NCBI GenBank assembly: GCA_963777665.1
Contig: CAVZRJ010000001.1
Span: forward strand, 682,001 to 746,000
Source of the DNA: Bog-756 sp963777665
Lineage (GTDB): Bacteria; Actinomycetota; Acidimicrobiia; Acidimicrobiales; RAAP-2
Length of the DNA stretch: 64,000 bases
Direction of reading: 5' to 3'
Below the pieces are notes generated by a model. It worked only from the letters and a program-made list of their open reading frames with translations, was not told the origin of the DNA and did not search any database. This document shows positions 1 through 8,552 of this stretch, piece by piece. Position numbers and translations under genes: made by a program. Position 1 is the stretch's first letter, and the number at the start of each line of letters is the position of its first letter.

Positions 1-67
1 GCTCGACGAAGAAGCCGGTGAACGCGGCTCTGAGATGGTCGGCGCTGTGCGCCGTGCCGGAGGTCAC
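1..67 (-). CDS. alaS: Alanyl-tRNA synthetase, 5' end only
   Basis: Only the first codons of the gene are in the window; it continues beyond position 1. Read on the minus strand from a GTG at 67, the frame gives VTSGTAHSADHLRAAFTGFF followed by VE, which matches the conserved AlaRS N-terminus (H-x-L-R-x-x-F-x-x-F-F). AlaRS charges tRNA-Ala in the cytoplasm. A TTG at 76 in the same frame is an alternative start. The gene follows the 114-codon gene upstream by about 11 bases, so it is probably co-transcribed with it, and the order rarA...alaS is conserved in actinobacteria. Identity rests on about 20 residues plus synteny. Confidence 0.8.
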   Translation of the reverse strand, partial: MTSGTAHSADHLRAAFTGFFVE

Positions 68-78
68 GACCGGCAATC

Positions 79-423
79 CTAGGTGCCCAGGTGAGAGGGC
101 GATTCTCGTCGGGTGTCCGCGCCGACCCCCGGGACGACGTCGGGCGTGACCGCGCCGGACGCGGCCAACTGGTCCCAGAGCTCCGACTCACGGCGCTGCT
201 TCTCGGATCGCCCGGAGACCACCGCCTCGCGTACCCGTTTCCCGGTATGGCCGGCCACCTGCCTGGCCGATCGACCGACCTCGGTCGCAAGCGCCTCGGG
301 CGCCAGTCGTGCCGCGGCCTGCTCGATGGTGTGCCGGACCTTGCGCTCGGCCCAGAGGGCCGAACCGGCACCGGCCACCGCTCCGGTCATCAGCCAGAAC
401 GCCCTCCGTGGCACGACGATCAC
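79..423 (-). CDS. DUF6167-like small protein
   Basis: A 114-residue protein. It begins with RRAFWLMTGAVAGAGSALWAERKVR, that is, a short basic segment and one N-terminal membrane helix (about residues 8-25), followed by a charged and probably helical tail. The pattern resembles the actinobacterial DUF6167 family, which sits between DUF948 genes and alaS. Function is unknown. The ATG overlaps the stop of the upstream DUF948 gene in an ATGA tetranucleotide, so the two are translationally coupled, and the stop lies about 11 bases before alaS. The protein is probably a small envelope-associated factor; the family assignment is from memory of the motif. Confidence 0.7.
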   Translation of the reverse strand: MIVVPRRAFWLMTGAVAGAGSALWAERKVRHTIEQAAARLAPEALATEVGRSARQVAGHTGKRVREAVVSGRSEKQRRESELWDQLAASGAVTPDVVPGVGADTRRESPSHLGT

Positions 424-821
424 CGGCTCCGGTCGCGGGGCACGGACGCTCCGTTGCGCGGTGCGACCTCTCGCGACGCGAGCCGACGGATCCCGGTGGC
501 GGCACCGGCGCGAACGGCCAGGACCTTCACAACCGGATTGGCGAATGCGCGGTACGCCAGACGCGAGGCCGAGTCCACCGTCGCGTGGACCGACTCCGTC
601 GAGTCGAGGACGGCACCGACCCGTTCCATCTCGGTGGCGGCCTGGTCCACCACCCGGTGTGCGTCCGCGACGAGGGGGACGGTCTGCCGGCGGAGCTCGT
701 CGGCCAGCGCGCCGACCCGCTCCACCTGGCGGCGGAGCGAGGCCACGGCCACCAGGAGGCCGGCCACCGCGATCACGAAGGCGACGCTGGCCACCAGGAC
801 GGCGATCTCTCCAGCTGTCAT
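420..821 (-). CDS. DUF948 domain membrane protein
   Basis: A 133-residue protein with one N-terminal transmembrane helix (about residues 5-27, AVLVASVAFVIAVAGLLVAV) followed by a long heptad-like helix (SLRRQVERVGALADELRRQT onward). This is the layout of the DUF948 family. A conserved block FANPVVKVLAVRAG lies near residue 95. DUF948 genes commonly sit between rarA and alaS in actinobacteria, as here. Function is unknown; the shape suggests a membrane-anchored coiled coil. The last codons overlap the start of the next gene (ATGA at 420-423). A short gap (822-898) separates it from the sedolisin gene. Confidence 0.8.
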   Translation of the reverse strand: MTAGEIAVLVASVAFVIAVAGLLVAVASLRRQVERVGALADELRRQTVPLVADAHRVVDQAATEMERVGAVLDSTESVHATVDSASRLAYRAFANPVVKVLAVRAGAATGIRRLASREVAPRNGASVPRDRSR

Positions 822-898
822 GATCGGAGCAGCTTAGATCGCCCGATCCGGGACCCGGGATTGCCCGGGCCGCGCCGTGCCCGGCAGTGGCCGGCCGG

Positions 899-1645
899 TC
901 AGGTCGACGCCATGCCCACGACCGGCCGGTTGAGGGAGATGCCCCCCGTCGATCCGAAGAACCGGGCGTCGCCGTAGGCGAAGATGCCGCCGTCGGAGGC
1001 GACCAGCCAGTAGCCGTGGCCGGTCAGCGACGGCGCCGTGCCGACCACCGGGCGGTTGAGGGTCAGGTTGCCGGTCGAGCCGTAGAACCCGGCGTCCCCA
1101 TAGGCGAAGATGCCGCCGTCGGAGGCGACCAGCCAGTACCCCCTGTCGTCGGGGGTGGCGGCCATCCCCACCACCGGACGGTTGAGGGTGAGGTTGCCGG
1201 TCGAGCCGTGGAACCCGGCGTCGCCGTAGGCGAAGATGCCGCCGTCGGAGGCGACCAGCCAGTACCCCTTGCCGTCGGGGGTCGCGGCCATCCCCACCAC
1301 CGGACGGTTGAGGGTGATCGCCCCCGTCGAGCCGTGGAACCCGGCGTCCCCGAAGGCGAAGATGCCGCCGTCGGAGGCGACCAGCCAGTAGCCCCTGCCG
1401 TCAGGGGTCGCGGCCATCCCCACCACCGGGCGGTTGAGGGTCAGGTTGCCCGTCGAGCCGTAGAACCCGGCGTCGCCATACGCGAAGAGGCCGCCATCGG
1501 AGGCGACCAGCCAGTAGCCCTTGTCGTCGGGCGTGACGGCCATACCCACCACCGGCCGGTTGAGGGTCAGGTTGCCGGTCGAGCCGTAGAACCCGGCGTG
1601 ACCGAAGTCGAAGATGCCGCCGTCGGAGGCGACCAGCCAGTAGCC
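899..1645 (-). repeat. Six tandem 126-bp units coding 42-residue WLVASDGG repeats
   Basis: The 3' end of the sedolisin gene consists of six direct 126-bp repeats, the last one shortened to 38 codons. Each begins GYWLVASDGGIF, continues with Y/F-G-D-A-G-F-Y/H-GSTG and ends LNRPVVGMA-TPD. The copies differ mainly at Y/F and Y/H positions, so they are recent or homogenised duplications. Such repeats are typical of exported proteins of Acidimicrobiia and probably form a beta-propeller-like or wall-binding module; that role is inference. Confidence 0.9.
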
Positions 1646-4027
1646 GGGCAGGGCGTAGCTGTACCGGTCGGAGCCGACCCGCGGACTGGTCCCGTCGGGG
1701 GAGGTCACCGAGACGTCCACGGTGGCGCCTCCCGCCGGTCCGGGGGGCACGGTGGCCACGATCGATGCCAGTGAGGTGACCGTGAAGGCCGCCGCCGGGG
1801 TGGCGCCGAAGCGGACCGAGGTCGCGCCGCCGAAATCGGACCCGGTGATGGTGACCCGTCCGCCGCCGGCGGTCGGGCCCTTGGTCGGGACCACCGAGGT
1901 CACCCGCGGGGAGATGAAGGTGAACATCGACGAGGGGACCGCGGCGCTCGTCCCGGCGGCCGGACCGGTGGTGGTCACGGTGACCGCCGACTGCTGACCG
2001 GTGACCACATCGGGGGTGGTCACGGTCACCGAGGTCGGGGTGTGCCCGACGACGGTCGCGTTCGCACCACCGAACCGGACGGTCGGTGTGCCGGTGCCGA
2101 ACCCGGAGCCGCCGACAACCACGGTCTGGCCGCCGGTCGCCTTCCCCGACGACGGGGAGAGCCCGGTGACGGCGGGACAGCCGGCGGCAGATCCGGAGAG
2201 CAGGCCGAGGAGCGACGCGGCCCGGGGGCTCCCCCACCCGGAGGCCAGGTCGTAGCCCGGGCGGGCGACGAACTGCCCGCCGGTCATCCCCGGGAAGATG
2301 CTGTTGTTCCCGGGCGGGAAGATGTCGTTCTCGGACGAGGCGGCGCCGGACTTGTAGAGCTCGGGTCCGAGCACCCCGGCCGGGGTGTTGCAGCCCTGGT
2401 TGGTGAGCGCGACAACCGAGGCCCACAGCGGCGCGGCCGCGCTGGTCCCCCCTGCCGCCAGCCAGGTGCCGTCGAGGAAGATCATGGCACCGTGGTTCGG
2501 GTCAGCCGTAGCGGCCACGTCGGGGACCTCCCGGCACTGCTGGTTGGAATGGGCTCCGCAGGTATCCACGGTGTCCGGGATCTGGGCGCCGGGCACCTGC
2601 TGCCACGACGGGGCGACGAACACCGTCGAGTTGCCCCCGCCCCCTGCGCCGCCACCGCCGGGCACGTTGACGTCGTTCCCGTTGTTCCAGACCGATTCGG
2701 TCGGGGCGTTCGGGTTCGCCGCCGTCAGCGACGTCCCGCCGACTCCGGTCACGTTTGGCTGGTCGGCCGGGTCGTCCACCGCCAGAGTCTGCAACCCCGA
2801 CGGGCCGAACAGGTTGTAGCAGTCGCTCGAGCCCGAGTCGCCCGCGGCGGCCAGCACGGTCTGTCCCTGGGCGGCCGCCTGGGCGAACAACATGCTCTCT
2901 GTCATCTGGTCGGTCGGGTTCATGTCGGACTCACACTGGCCCCAACTCGTCGAGAGCACCTTGGCCGCGTCATCGTCGACCATGGCCCTGTAGGTGTCGA
3001 TCGGTCCGGTCGGGCCCTGCGGCCCCGAGTAGACGAGCACAGACGACGAAGGTGCCAGCCCGGCCACCATCTCGATATCGAGCGTGGCCTCTCCCGTGTC
3101 GGCGACCGGGCCCGGGCCTCCGTCGACCGGCACGTCGGTGACCGGTACCCCGAGCCCGTAGCAGGACTGGTAGGTCTGGATGTCACTCGGTACGTAGGAC
3201 TCGAGCTCGTAGACCGCGACGGTCTGGCCTGCGGCCGAACGGCCCTCGCCGTAGAGGGTCGAGGCACCGTAGGTCGAGGCCAACTGGTCGGCGGTCCACC
3301 CGTGCAGCGCACTCGCCGCTGCGCTCGCCGCAGGGCAGGGGGACGGACCGACATGGTTCGGGTGGGGAGCGAGCCGCGGCGAGGCTGCCGCCGCTCCAGC
3401 GGTGGCAGCACCCGGACCCAGAACGATCTGCGGATGGAGGAGCGAGGAGTCGGACAGGCCGATGACCCCTTGCACGTCCGGGGCAAGCGCGGCCGGCACC
3501 TCGGGATCGCCGAGGCCGATCCGGGTCACCGCTCCGGTCCGCAACCGGGCCTGGACGAGCGGAACCGCGAAGGTCCGTTCCACCTCGCCAGCCGGCCCCG
3601 AGACCGGGACGAAGAGACCGTCCGACGCGGTCGGGCCGACCATGAGCCCGGTCGACGAGAGCCAGTTCCGGGTAGCAGCCACGGTGGCGGCGTCAGGCCC
3701 GAAGACGGTTCCGAACTGGCCTCGTCGGAGATAGTGGCGGAACTGCGGGCTCCCCGGAGTGGACACGGAACGCACGAATGCGTCGAGCGCCGCCGGATCG
3801 CGCGGACGGAGGACCACCTCGGCCTGGACGGTCGACCCCGGATCGGTCGGGCCCACGACCGTGGCCCCGGACGGGACGCTGGTCCCGGTGCCCACCAGAC
3901 GGACCATCGCGCGACCCGGCGCCGGGGTCGCGGCCGCCGCTCCGGACAGAGCTGCGGCCAGGGTCAGCACGACGGGCACGACGATGAGCCGCCGCGATGC
4001 CAGGCCCCGCGATCTCGACGCCTGCAT
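899..4027 (-). CDS. Secreted S53 (sedolisin/kumamolisin) peptidase with IPT/TIG domains and C-terminal repeats
   Basis: A 1042-residue secreted acid-type serine peptidase. Residues 1-33 are a signal peptide (RRLIVVPVVLTLAAALSGAAAA). Residues about 65-190 resemble the pro-kumamolisin activation domain. The catalytic domain is about 235-615, with E313 and D317 in GEATLD, D397 in AAGDSGSSD as the oxyanion aspartate, and S529 in GGTSAAAP. The PGYDLASGWGSP segment near 590 fits the calcium site. Two IPT/TIG domains follow (about 620-790), then six 42-residue WLVASDGG repeats. The start is ATG 4027, four bases after the rarA stop, with a GGGGAAG ribosome site. Sedolisins are autoactivated outside the cell, normally at low pH. 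Its place between rarA and DUF948 is unusual for this conserved block. Confidence 0.93.
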   Translation of the reverse strand: MQASRSRGLASRRLIVVPVVLTLAAALSGAAAATPAPGRAMVRLVGTGTSVPSGATVVGPTDPGSTVQAEVVLRPRDPAALDAFVRSVSTPGSPQFRHYLRRGQFGTVFGPDAATVAATRNWLSSTGLMVGPTASDGLFVPVSGPAGEVERTFAVPLVQARLRTGAVTRIGLGDPEVPAALAPDVQGVIGLSDSSLLHPQIVLGPGAATAGAAAASPRLAPHPNHVGPSPCPAASAAASALHGWTADQLASTYGASTLYGEGRSAAGQTVAVYELESYVPSDIQTYQSCYGLGVPVTDVPVDGGPGPVADTGEATLDIEMVAGLAPSSSVLVYSGPQGPTGPIDTYRAMVDDDAAKVLSTSWGQCESDMNPTDQMTESMLFAQAAAQGQTVLAAAGDSGSSDCYNLFGPSGLQTLAVDDPADQPNVTGVGGTSLTAANPNAPTESVWNNGNDVNVPGGGGAGGGGNSTVFVAPSWQQVPGAQIPDTVDTCGAHSNQQCREVPDVAATADPNHGAMIFLDGTWLAAGGTSAAAPLWASVVALTNQGCNTPAGVLGPELYKSGAASSENDIFPPGNNSIFPGMTGGQFVARPGYDLASGWGSPRAASLLGLLSGSAAGCPAVTGLSPSSGKATGGQTVVVGGSGFGTGTPTVRFGGANATVVGHTPTSVTVTTPDVVTGQQSAVTVTTTGPAAGTSAAVPSSMFTFISPRVTSVVPTKGPTAGGGRVTITGSDFGGATSVRFGATPAAAFTVTSLASIVATVPPGPAGGATVDVSVTSPDGTSPRVGSDRYSYALPGYWLVASDGGIFDFGHAGFYGSTGNLTLNRPVVGMAVTPDDKGYWLVASDGGLFAYGDAGFYGSTGNLTLNRPVVGMAATPDGRGYWLVASDGGIFAFGDAGFHGSTGAITLNRPVVGMAATPDGKGYWLVASDGGIFAYGDAGFHGSTGNLTLNRPVVGMAATPDDRGYWLVASDGGIFAYGDAGFYGSTGNLTLNRPVVGTAPSLTGHGYWLVASDGGIFAYGDARFFGSTGGISLNRPVVGMAST

Positions 4028-4031
4028 CGGG

Positions 4032-5399
4032 TCAGTCTTCCCCATCGGCGGGCGGCTCGGGGACCACCGGTGCATCCGCCACCAACTCGGCGGCCACCGG
4101 TTCATCTGCCGCCGGCTCGGCCCGCCAGCCGCGGAGCCTCTCGGACACGACCGCTTCGTGTCCGCGATCACTCGGCTCGTAGTAGCGGGTGGAGGCCACG
4201 CCGGCCGGTCGGTAGTCCTGGGCCACGAACGCACCGGGGTGATCGTGTGGGTACTCGTAGCCTTCGCCGTGCCCGATTGCCGCGGCGCTCCGGTAGTGCG
4301 CGTCGCGCAGGTGGGTAGGCACGTCGCCCCGCGGCCCTTCCCGAACGTCCCGCACCGCCCGGCCGAGGGCGACGGTGACCCGGTTCGACTTGGGTGCGCA
4401 GGCCAGGTGCACGACCGCCTGGGCCAGGTTGAGCTGGGCTTCGGGCAGGCCGACGAACTCGACCGCCCGCGCCGCCGCATCGGCCACCACGAGGGCCAGC
4501 GGGTCGGCCTCCCCGATGTCCTCGCTGGCCAGGATCACCAGTCGCCGGGCGATGAACCGGGCGTCCTCCCCCGACTCGAGCATCCGGGCCAGCCAGTAGA
4601 GACCGCCATCGGGGTCGGAGCCCCGTACCGACTTGATGAAGGCGCTGACCTGGTCGTAGTGGTCGTCCTCCCCGTAGTGCTGGAGGCGGGTGTGGCGGGC
4701 CCGCTCCACGTCGTCGAGGGAGACCGCTCGATCGCCGGCCAGGGCCAGTGCGACCTCGAGGGTGGTGAGCACCGCTCGGGCGTCCCCGTCGGCGAGGCCC
4801 ACCAGGGCGGCAACCCCCTCCGGGTCGGCCGTGGCGCCCTCGGCCTCCAGCCCGCGGGCCACGACCTCGGACAGCTCGCGCTCTGCGAGGGGCTCGAGGC
4901 GCCAGAGGGTCGACCGAGAGAGCAGCGGTGCGTTGACCTCGAAGAACGGGTTCTCGGTGGTGGCCCCGATGAGCACCAGCAGACCCTCCTCGACGGACGG
5001 GAGCAGGGCGTCCTGCTGGGCGCGGTTGAACCGGTGGACCTCGTCGAGGAAGAGGATCGTGCCGCGACCCTGCTCACCGAGGAGCCGCCGGGCACCCTCG
5101 ACCACCTCCCGCACGTCCTTGACGCCGGCGCTCACCGCCGACAGTGGGACGAACTGCTTGGCCGTGGCAGTCGCCACCACCGCGGCCAGGGTCGTCTTGC
5201 CGGTGCCCGGCGGGCCCCAGAGAATGGCCGAGGTCAGCCGGTCCGACTCGATGAGCGCGCGCAGCGGGGCACCGGGTCCGACCAGGTGCTGCTGGCCCAC
5301 GATCTCGTCGAGGGACCGAGGGCGCAGGCGGGCCGCCAACGGCGCCCGCTGCTCCAGGTGCTCACGCGCCGCCCCCGAGAACAGATCGTCGCCTGCCAC
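4032..5399 (-). CDS. rarA: Replication-associated recombination protein A (MgsA/RarA AAA+ ATPase)
   Basis: A 455-residue AAA+ ATPase of the clamp-loader clade that acts at stalled replication forks. The Walker A motif is WGPPGTGKTTLA near residue 65, Walker B is TILFLDEVHRFN near 115, and sensor 1 is LIGATTENPFFEVN near 145. The C-terminal half holds the MgsA tetramerisation region (HYDQVSAFIKSVRGSDPDGGLYWLARML), which is diagnostic for RarA rather than RuvB or DnaX. Length is normal for the family. It follows aspS with a 10-base gap and precedes the sedolisin by four bases. The order hisS-aspS-rarA is common in actinobacteria. The last 30 residues are rich in Glu, Ala and Pro, and variable. 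Confidence 0.95.
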   Translation of the reverse strand: MAGDDLFSGAAREHLEQRAPLAARLRPRSLDEIVGQQHLVGPGAPLRALIESDRLTSAILWGPPGTGKTTLAAVVATATAKQFVPLSAVSAGVKDVREVVEGARRLLGEQGRGTILFLDEVHRFNRAQQDALLPSVEEGLLVLIGATTENPFFEVNAPLLSRSTLWRLEPLAERELSEVVARGLEAEGATADPEGVAALVGLADGDARAVLTTLEVALALAGDRAVSLDDVERARHTRLQHYGEDDHYDQVSAFIKSVRGSDPDGGLYWLARMLESGEDARFIARRLVILASEDIGEADPLALVVADAAARAVEFVGLPEAQLNLAQAVVHLACAPKSNRVTVALGRAVRDVREGPRGDVPTHLRDAHYRSAAAIGHGEGYEYPHDHPGAFVAQDYRPAGVASTRYYEPSDRGHEAVVSERLRGWRAEPAADEPVAAELVADAPVVPEPPADGED

Positions 5400-5409
5400 C
5401 GGTGCCGCC

Positions 5410-7140
5410 TCACTCCGCCGCAGGCAGTGGACGCAACCCGAGCTCGGCCAGCGCCCCGGGGGCGAGGGGCTTGGGTGCGTCGGTCATCGGATCCCAGCCG
5501 GACTGCGTCTTGGGGAAGGCGATGACCTCGCGGATGCTGTCCTCGCCGGCGAAGATCGCCGCCAGCCGGTCGATCCCGACCGCGAAGCCCGCGTGCGGGG
5601 GCGCACCGTACCGGAAGGCACCGAGCAGGAAGCCGAAGCGCGATGCGGCCTCCTCCTCGCCCAGGCCGAGGACCGAGAAGATGCGGCGCTGGATGTCCGC
5701 CCGGTGCACACGGACACTGCCCGAGCCGAGTTCCCATCCGTTGAGGACCAGGTCGTAGGCTTGGCTCCGCACCGATGCCGGGTCCGACTCGAGCCGGTCG
5801 ATGTCGTCGGGATGGGGCATGGTGAAGGGATGGTGGGCGGCGATCGGGTGGCCCGCGTCGTCGACCCCGTCGAACAACGGGAAGTCCACCACCCACAAGT
5901 ACCGGTAGGGACCCTCGGAGACCGGCCTGCCACCGAGATCCTGTCGCAGCGCGCCGAGCACGGCACAGGCCTCGCGGTACTGGTCGGCCACCACCAGCAC
6001 CAGGTCCCCTTCCGCGGCGCCGGTGGCGGCCAGGAGACCGCTGCGCTCGTCGTCCGACAGGAAGCGATCGAGGGGTGAGTCGAGGCCGACCGCACCGTCG
6101 TCTCCGGCTTGCACCCGGAACCAGGCCAACCCCTTGGCCCCGAGGGCCTTGGCCCGTTCGGTGAGCGCGTCCAGGCGGGAGCGGCCGAGCGATGCCCCGC
6201 CCTCGAGCACGATGGCCTTCACGCAGGGCGCCCCGAACGCCTTGACCCCGGTGCCGGCGAAGAGCTCGGACAGGTCGACCAGCTCCATGCCGAACCGGAG
6301 GTCGGGCTTGTCCGACCCGTAGCGGTCGACGGCCTCGGCCCAGGTCATCCGGGGCACCGCTCCGGGCCGGTCCCCGGTGACCGCCTCGGCCGCGTCGAGG
6401 ACGGCCTCGGAGACGAAACCGAGGATGTCCTCCTGACCGACGAAGGAGGCCTCGACGTCGAGCTGGGAGAACTCGAACTGCCGCTCGGCACGCAGATCCT
6501 CGTCCCGGAGGCAGCGGGCGATCTGGAAGTAGCGGTCGACCCCGGCCACCATGAGGAGCTGCTTGGCGAGCTGCGGGCTCTGGGGCAGGACATAACAGGA
6601 CCCCGGATGGAGCCGGCTGGGCACCGCGAACTCGCGGGCCCCCTCGGGGGTCGGCGCCCAGAGCATGGGCGTCTCGACCTCGACGAAGCCCTGCCGGTCC
6701 ATGGCCGCCCGCAGCGCGCGGTTAACCGTGGCCCGCACACGGAGGTTGGCCTGCATCCGGGGGCGGCGCAGGTCCACATAGCGGTGGGTGAGCCGCACCA
6801 CCTCGTCGACGTCGACCCGGTCGTCCACGGCGAAGGGCGGGGGCTCCGCCACATTGAGCACGGTGACCGCACAGTCACCGAGCTCGACCTCCCCGGTCGG
6901 GAGCTCGGGGTTGACCGTCCCCTCGGGCCGGTGCCGGACCTCGCCCTCGATCGCCACGACGTACTCGCTCCGGACGTCGACCGTGCCCGGCACGACGCAC
7001 TGCACGATGCCGGTGTGGTCGCGGAGGTCGACGAAGGCGAGGTGCTCGCCGTGCTCACGGCGCTTGGCGACCCAGCCGCACACCGTGACCCGGACGCCCA
7101 GGTCGTCGGTGCCGATCGCGCCGCACATCCGGTCGCGCAT
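5410..7140 (-). CDS. aspS: Aspartyl-tRNA synthetase
   Basis: A 576-residue class II aminoacyl-tRNA synthetase. The N-terminal OB-fold anticodon-binding domain (about 1-110) contains CGWVAKRREHGEHLAFVDLRD. The catalytic core follows with FVEVETPMLWAPTPEGAREF, the FQIARCLRDEDLRAERQFEF motif 2, and GIDRLAAIFAGEDSIREVIAFPK as motif 3. The bacterial GAD insertion lies between (about 290-410). The chosen start is ATG 7140 (MRDRMCGAIG), with AGGGG upstream. A longer frame to 7293 would overlap hisS and has no conserved residues. Whether the enzyme is discriminating or also charges tRNA-Asn cannot be settled here. It lies 94 bases after hisS and 10 bases before rarA. Confidence 0.96.
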   Translation of the reverse strand: MRDRMCGAIGTDDLGVRVTVCGWVAKRREHGEHLAFVDLRDHTGIVQCVVPGTVDVRSEYVVAIEGEVRHRPEGTVNPELPTGEVELGDCAVTVLNVAEPPPFAVDDRVDVDEVVRLTHRYVDLRRPRMQANLRVRATVNRALRAAMDRQGFVEVETPMLWAPTPEGAREFAVPSRLHPGSCYVLPQSPQLAKQLLMVAGVDRYFQIARCLRDEDLRAERQFEFSQLDVEASFVGQEDILGFVSEAVLDAAEAVTGDRPGAVPRMTWAEAVDRYGSDKPDLRFGMELVDLSELFAGTGVKAFGAPCVKAIVLEGGASLGRSRLDALTERAKALGAKGLAWFRVQAGDDGAVGLDSPLDRFLSDDERSGLLAATGAAEGDLVLVVADQYREACAVLGALRQDLGGRPVSEGPYRYLWVVDFPLFDGVDDAGHPIAAHHPFTMPHPDDIDRLESDPASVRSQAYDLVLNGWELGSGSVRVHRADIQRRIFSVLGLGEEEAASRFGFLLGAFRYGAPPHAGFAVGIDRLAAIFAGEDSIREVIAFPKTQSGWDPMTDAPKPLAPGALAELGLRPLPAAE

Positions 7141-7234
7141 CGTGGTGGCCCCTGTCGACGGGACCGGCTGCCCGTGGGGAGACCTCGGCGCGGGAGGAAC
7201 GGTCAACGGTGGTCCTTTCCGGGTGACAGGCCGG

Positions 7235-8545
7235 TCACGGGGCCCGGTGCCCGAGCGCGGGATCGGCGATCCCGCCCGGTCGGGTGGCGGCACGCACCGC
7301 GTCGACTACCTCCGCGACCGGCACGGTGCGCTGGTCCCCCGCGACGCGCAGGGGCCGGAGTGACACCGTATCCGAGGCGACCTCGTCCGGACCGGCGATC
7401 AGGGCGACCACGGCGCCGGACCGGTCGGCGAGCTTGAGCTGGGCCTTCATCGAGCGGTCGTCGAAGGCGCGGTCGGCTGCGAGACCGGCCCTGCGCAGCG
7501 TCGCCGTGAGGTCCCGGGCGACCGTCCCACCGGCGGTGTCCACCACGAACGCGTCGAGCCGTACCGGGACCACCGGGAAGGAGCCTTCGGCGTCACAGGC
7601 CAGGAGGACCCGCTCGATCCCGATCCCGAACCCGATGCCCGGCGTGGGTGGGCCCCCGAGCATCTCGACGAGGCCGTCGTAGCGCCCCCCGCCCCCGATC
7701 CCGTTCTGAGCCGACTCGAGGGCAGCGGAGGAGAACTCGAATGTGGTCCGGGTGTAGTAGTCGAAGCCGCGGACCAGCCGGTGGTCGAGCTCGTAGGGGA
7801 CGGCGAGCGCGTCGAGGCCGGAGCGCACCCGCTCGAAGTGCTCGCGACACGGATCGCAGAGGTGGTCGGTGAGGCGGGGCGCGTCCACCGTCGCCGCGCG
7901 GCAGGCATCGAGCTTGCAGTCGAGGACCCGCAGCGGGTTGGCCTCCAGCCGGTCGCTGTGCTCGGCACAGAGTTGCGGGCGGCGGGCGGTGAGATACCCG
8001 CGCAGCAGGTCGAGGTACGCCGGCCGGCAGGTGCCGTCTCCCATCGAGTTGAGCCGGAGCGAGAACCTGCTCAGTCCGAGCGACCGGAAGAAGTCGTCGG
8101 CGAGAGCGACCACCTCCACATCGAGGTCGGGGTCGGACGGTCCGAGCGCCTCCACCCCCAGCTGATGGTGCTGGCGGTATCGGCCGGCCTGCGGACGCTC
8201 GTAGCGGAATGCCGGGGTCGCGTACCACGCCTTCCACGGCAGCGGCGGACGGTGCTGGACGAAGGCCCGCACCATCGGGGCGGTCCCCTCGGGTCGGAGG
8301 GCGAGCAGCCTGCCGCCGCGGTCTTCGAACTCGTACATCTCCTTGCCCACCACGTCGCTGCCCTCGCCGATGCCCCGACGGAAGATCGAGGCGTCCTCGA
8401 AGATCGGCGTGTGAACGAGGCCGTAGCCGGCCCGCTCGGCCCGGTCGGCGAAGCGGGCCAGAAGCGCCTCCCAGCGGGTGGACTCGGGAACCAGGACGTC
8501 GTGGGTACCACTCGGGGCGCGCGCCGCCACCGGCTTGCCGGCCAC
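7235..8545 (-). CDS. hisS: Histidyl-tRNA synthetase
   Basis: A 436-residue class II synthetase that charges tRNA-His. It contains the N-terminal GTHDVLVPES segment, motif 1 around YGLVHTPIFEDASIF, motif 2 with PAFRYERPQAGRYRQHHQLGVE, the histidine loop LVRGFDYYTRTTFEF, and GGGRYDGLVEMLGG. The C-terminal anticodon domain (about 330-425) is complete. Length is normal. The gene starts seven bases after the relA stop, which is consistent with one transcript. No internal frameshift is seen. Confidence 0.96.
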   Translation of the reverse strand: MAGKPVAARAPSGTHDVLVPESTRWEALLARFADRAERAGYGLVHTPIFEDASIFRRGIGEGSDVVGKEMYEFEDRGGRLLALRPEGTAPMVRAFVQHRPPLPWKAWYATPAFRYERPQAGRYRQHHQLGVEALGPSDPDLDVEVVALADDFFRSLGLSRFSLRLNSMGDGTCRPAYLDLLRGYLTARRPQLCAEHSDRLEANPLRVLDCKLDACRAATVDAPRLTDHLCDPCREHFERVRSGLDALAVPYELDHRLVRGFDYYTRTTFEFSSAALESAQNGIGGGGRYDGLVEMLGGPPTPGIGFGIGIERVLLACDAEGSFPVVPVRLDAFVVDTAGGTVARDLTATLRRAGLAADRAFDDRSMKAQLKLADRSGAVVALIAGPDEVASDTVSLRPLRVAGDQRTVPVAEVVDAVRAATRPGGIADPALGHRAP

Positions 8546-8552
8546 GGGGGCC

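Noticed and set aside
887..1774. Long plus-strand open frame opposite the sedolisin repeats with periodic GGDQPV repeats
   Set aside because: It is the antisense image of the 126-bp repeats of a clearly coding gene; its periodicity comes from those repeats, and it has no protein family features.
4028..4480. N-terminal extension of the sedolisin frame to 4480
   Set aside because: The extension lies inside rarA in another frame; the signal peptide begins at ATG 4027.
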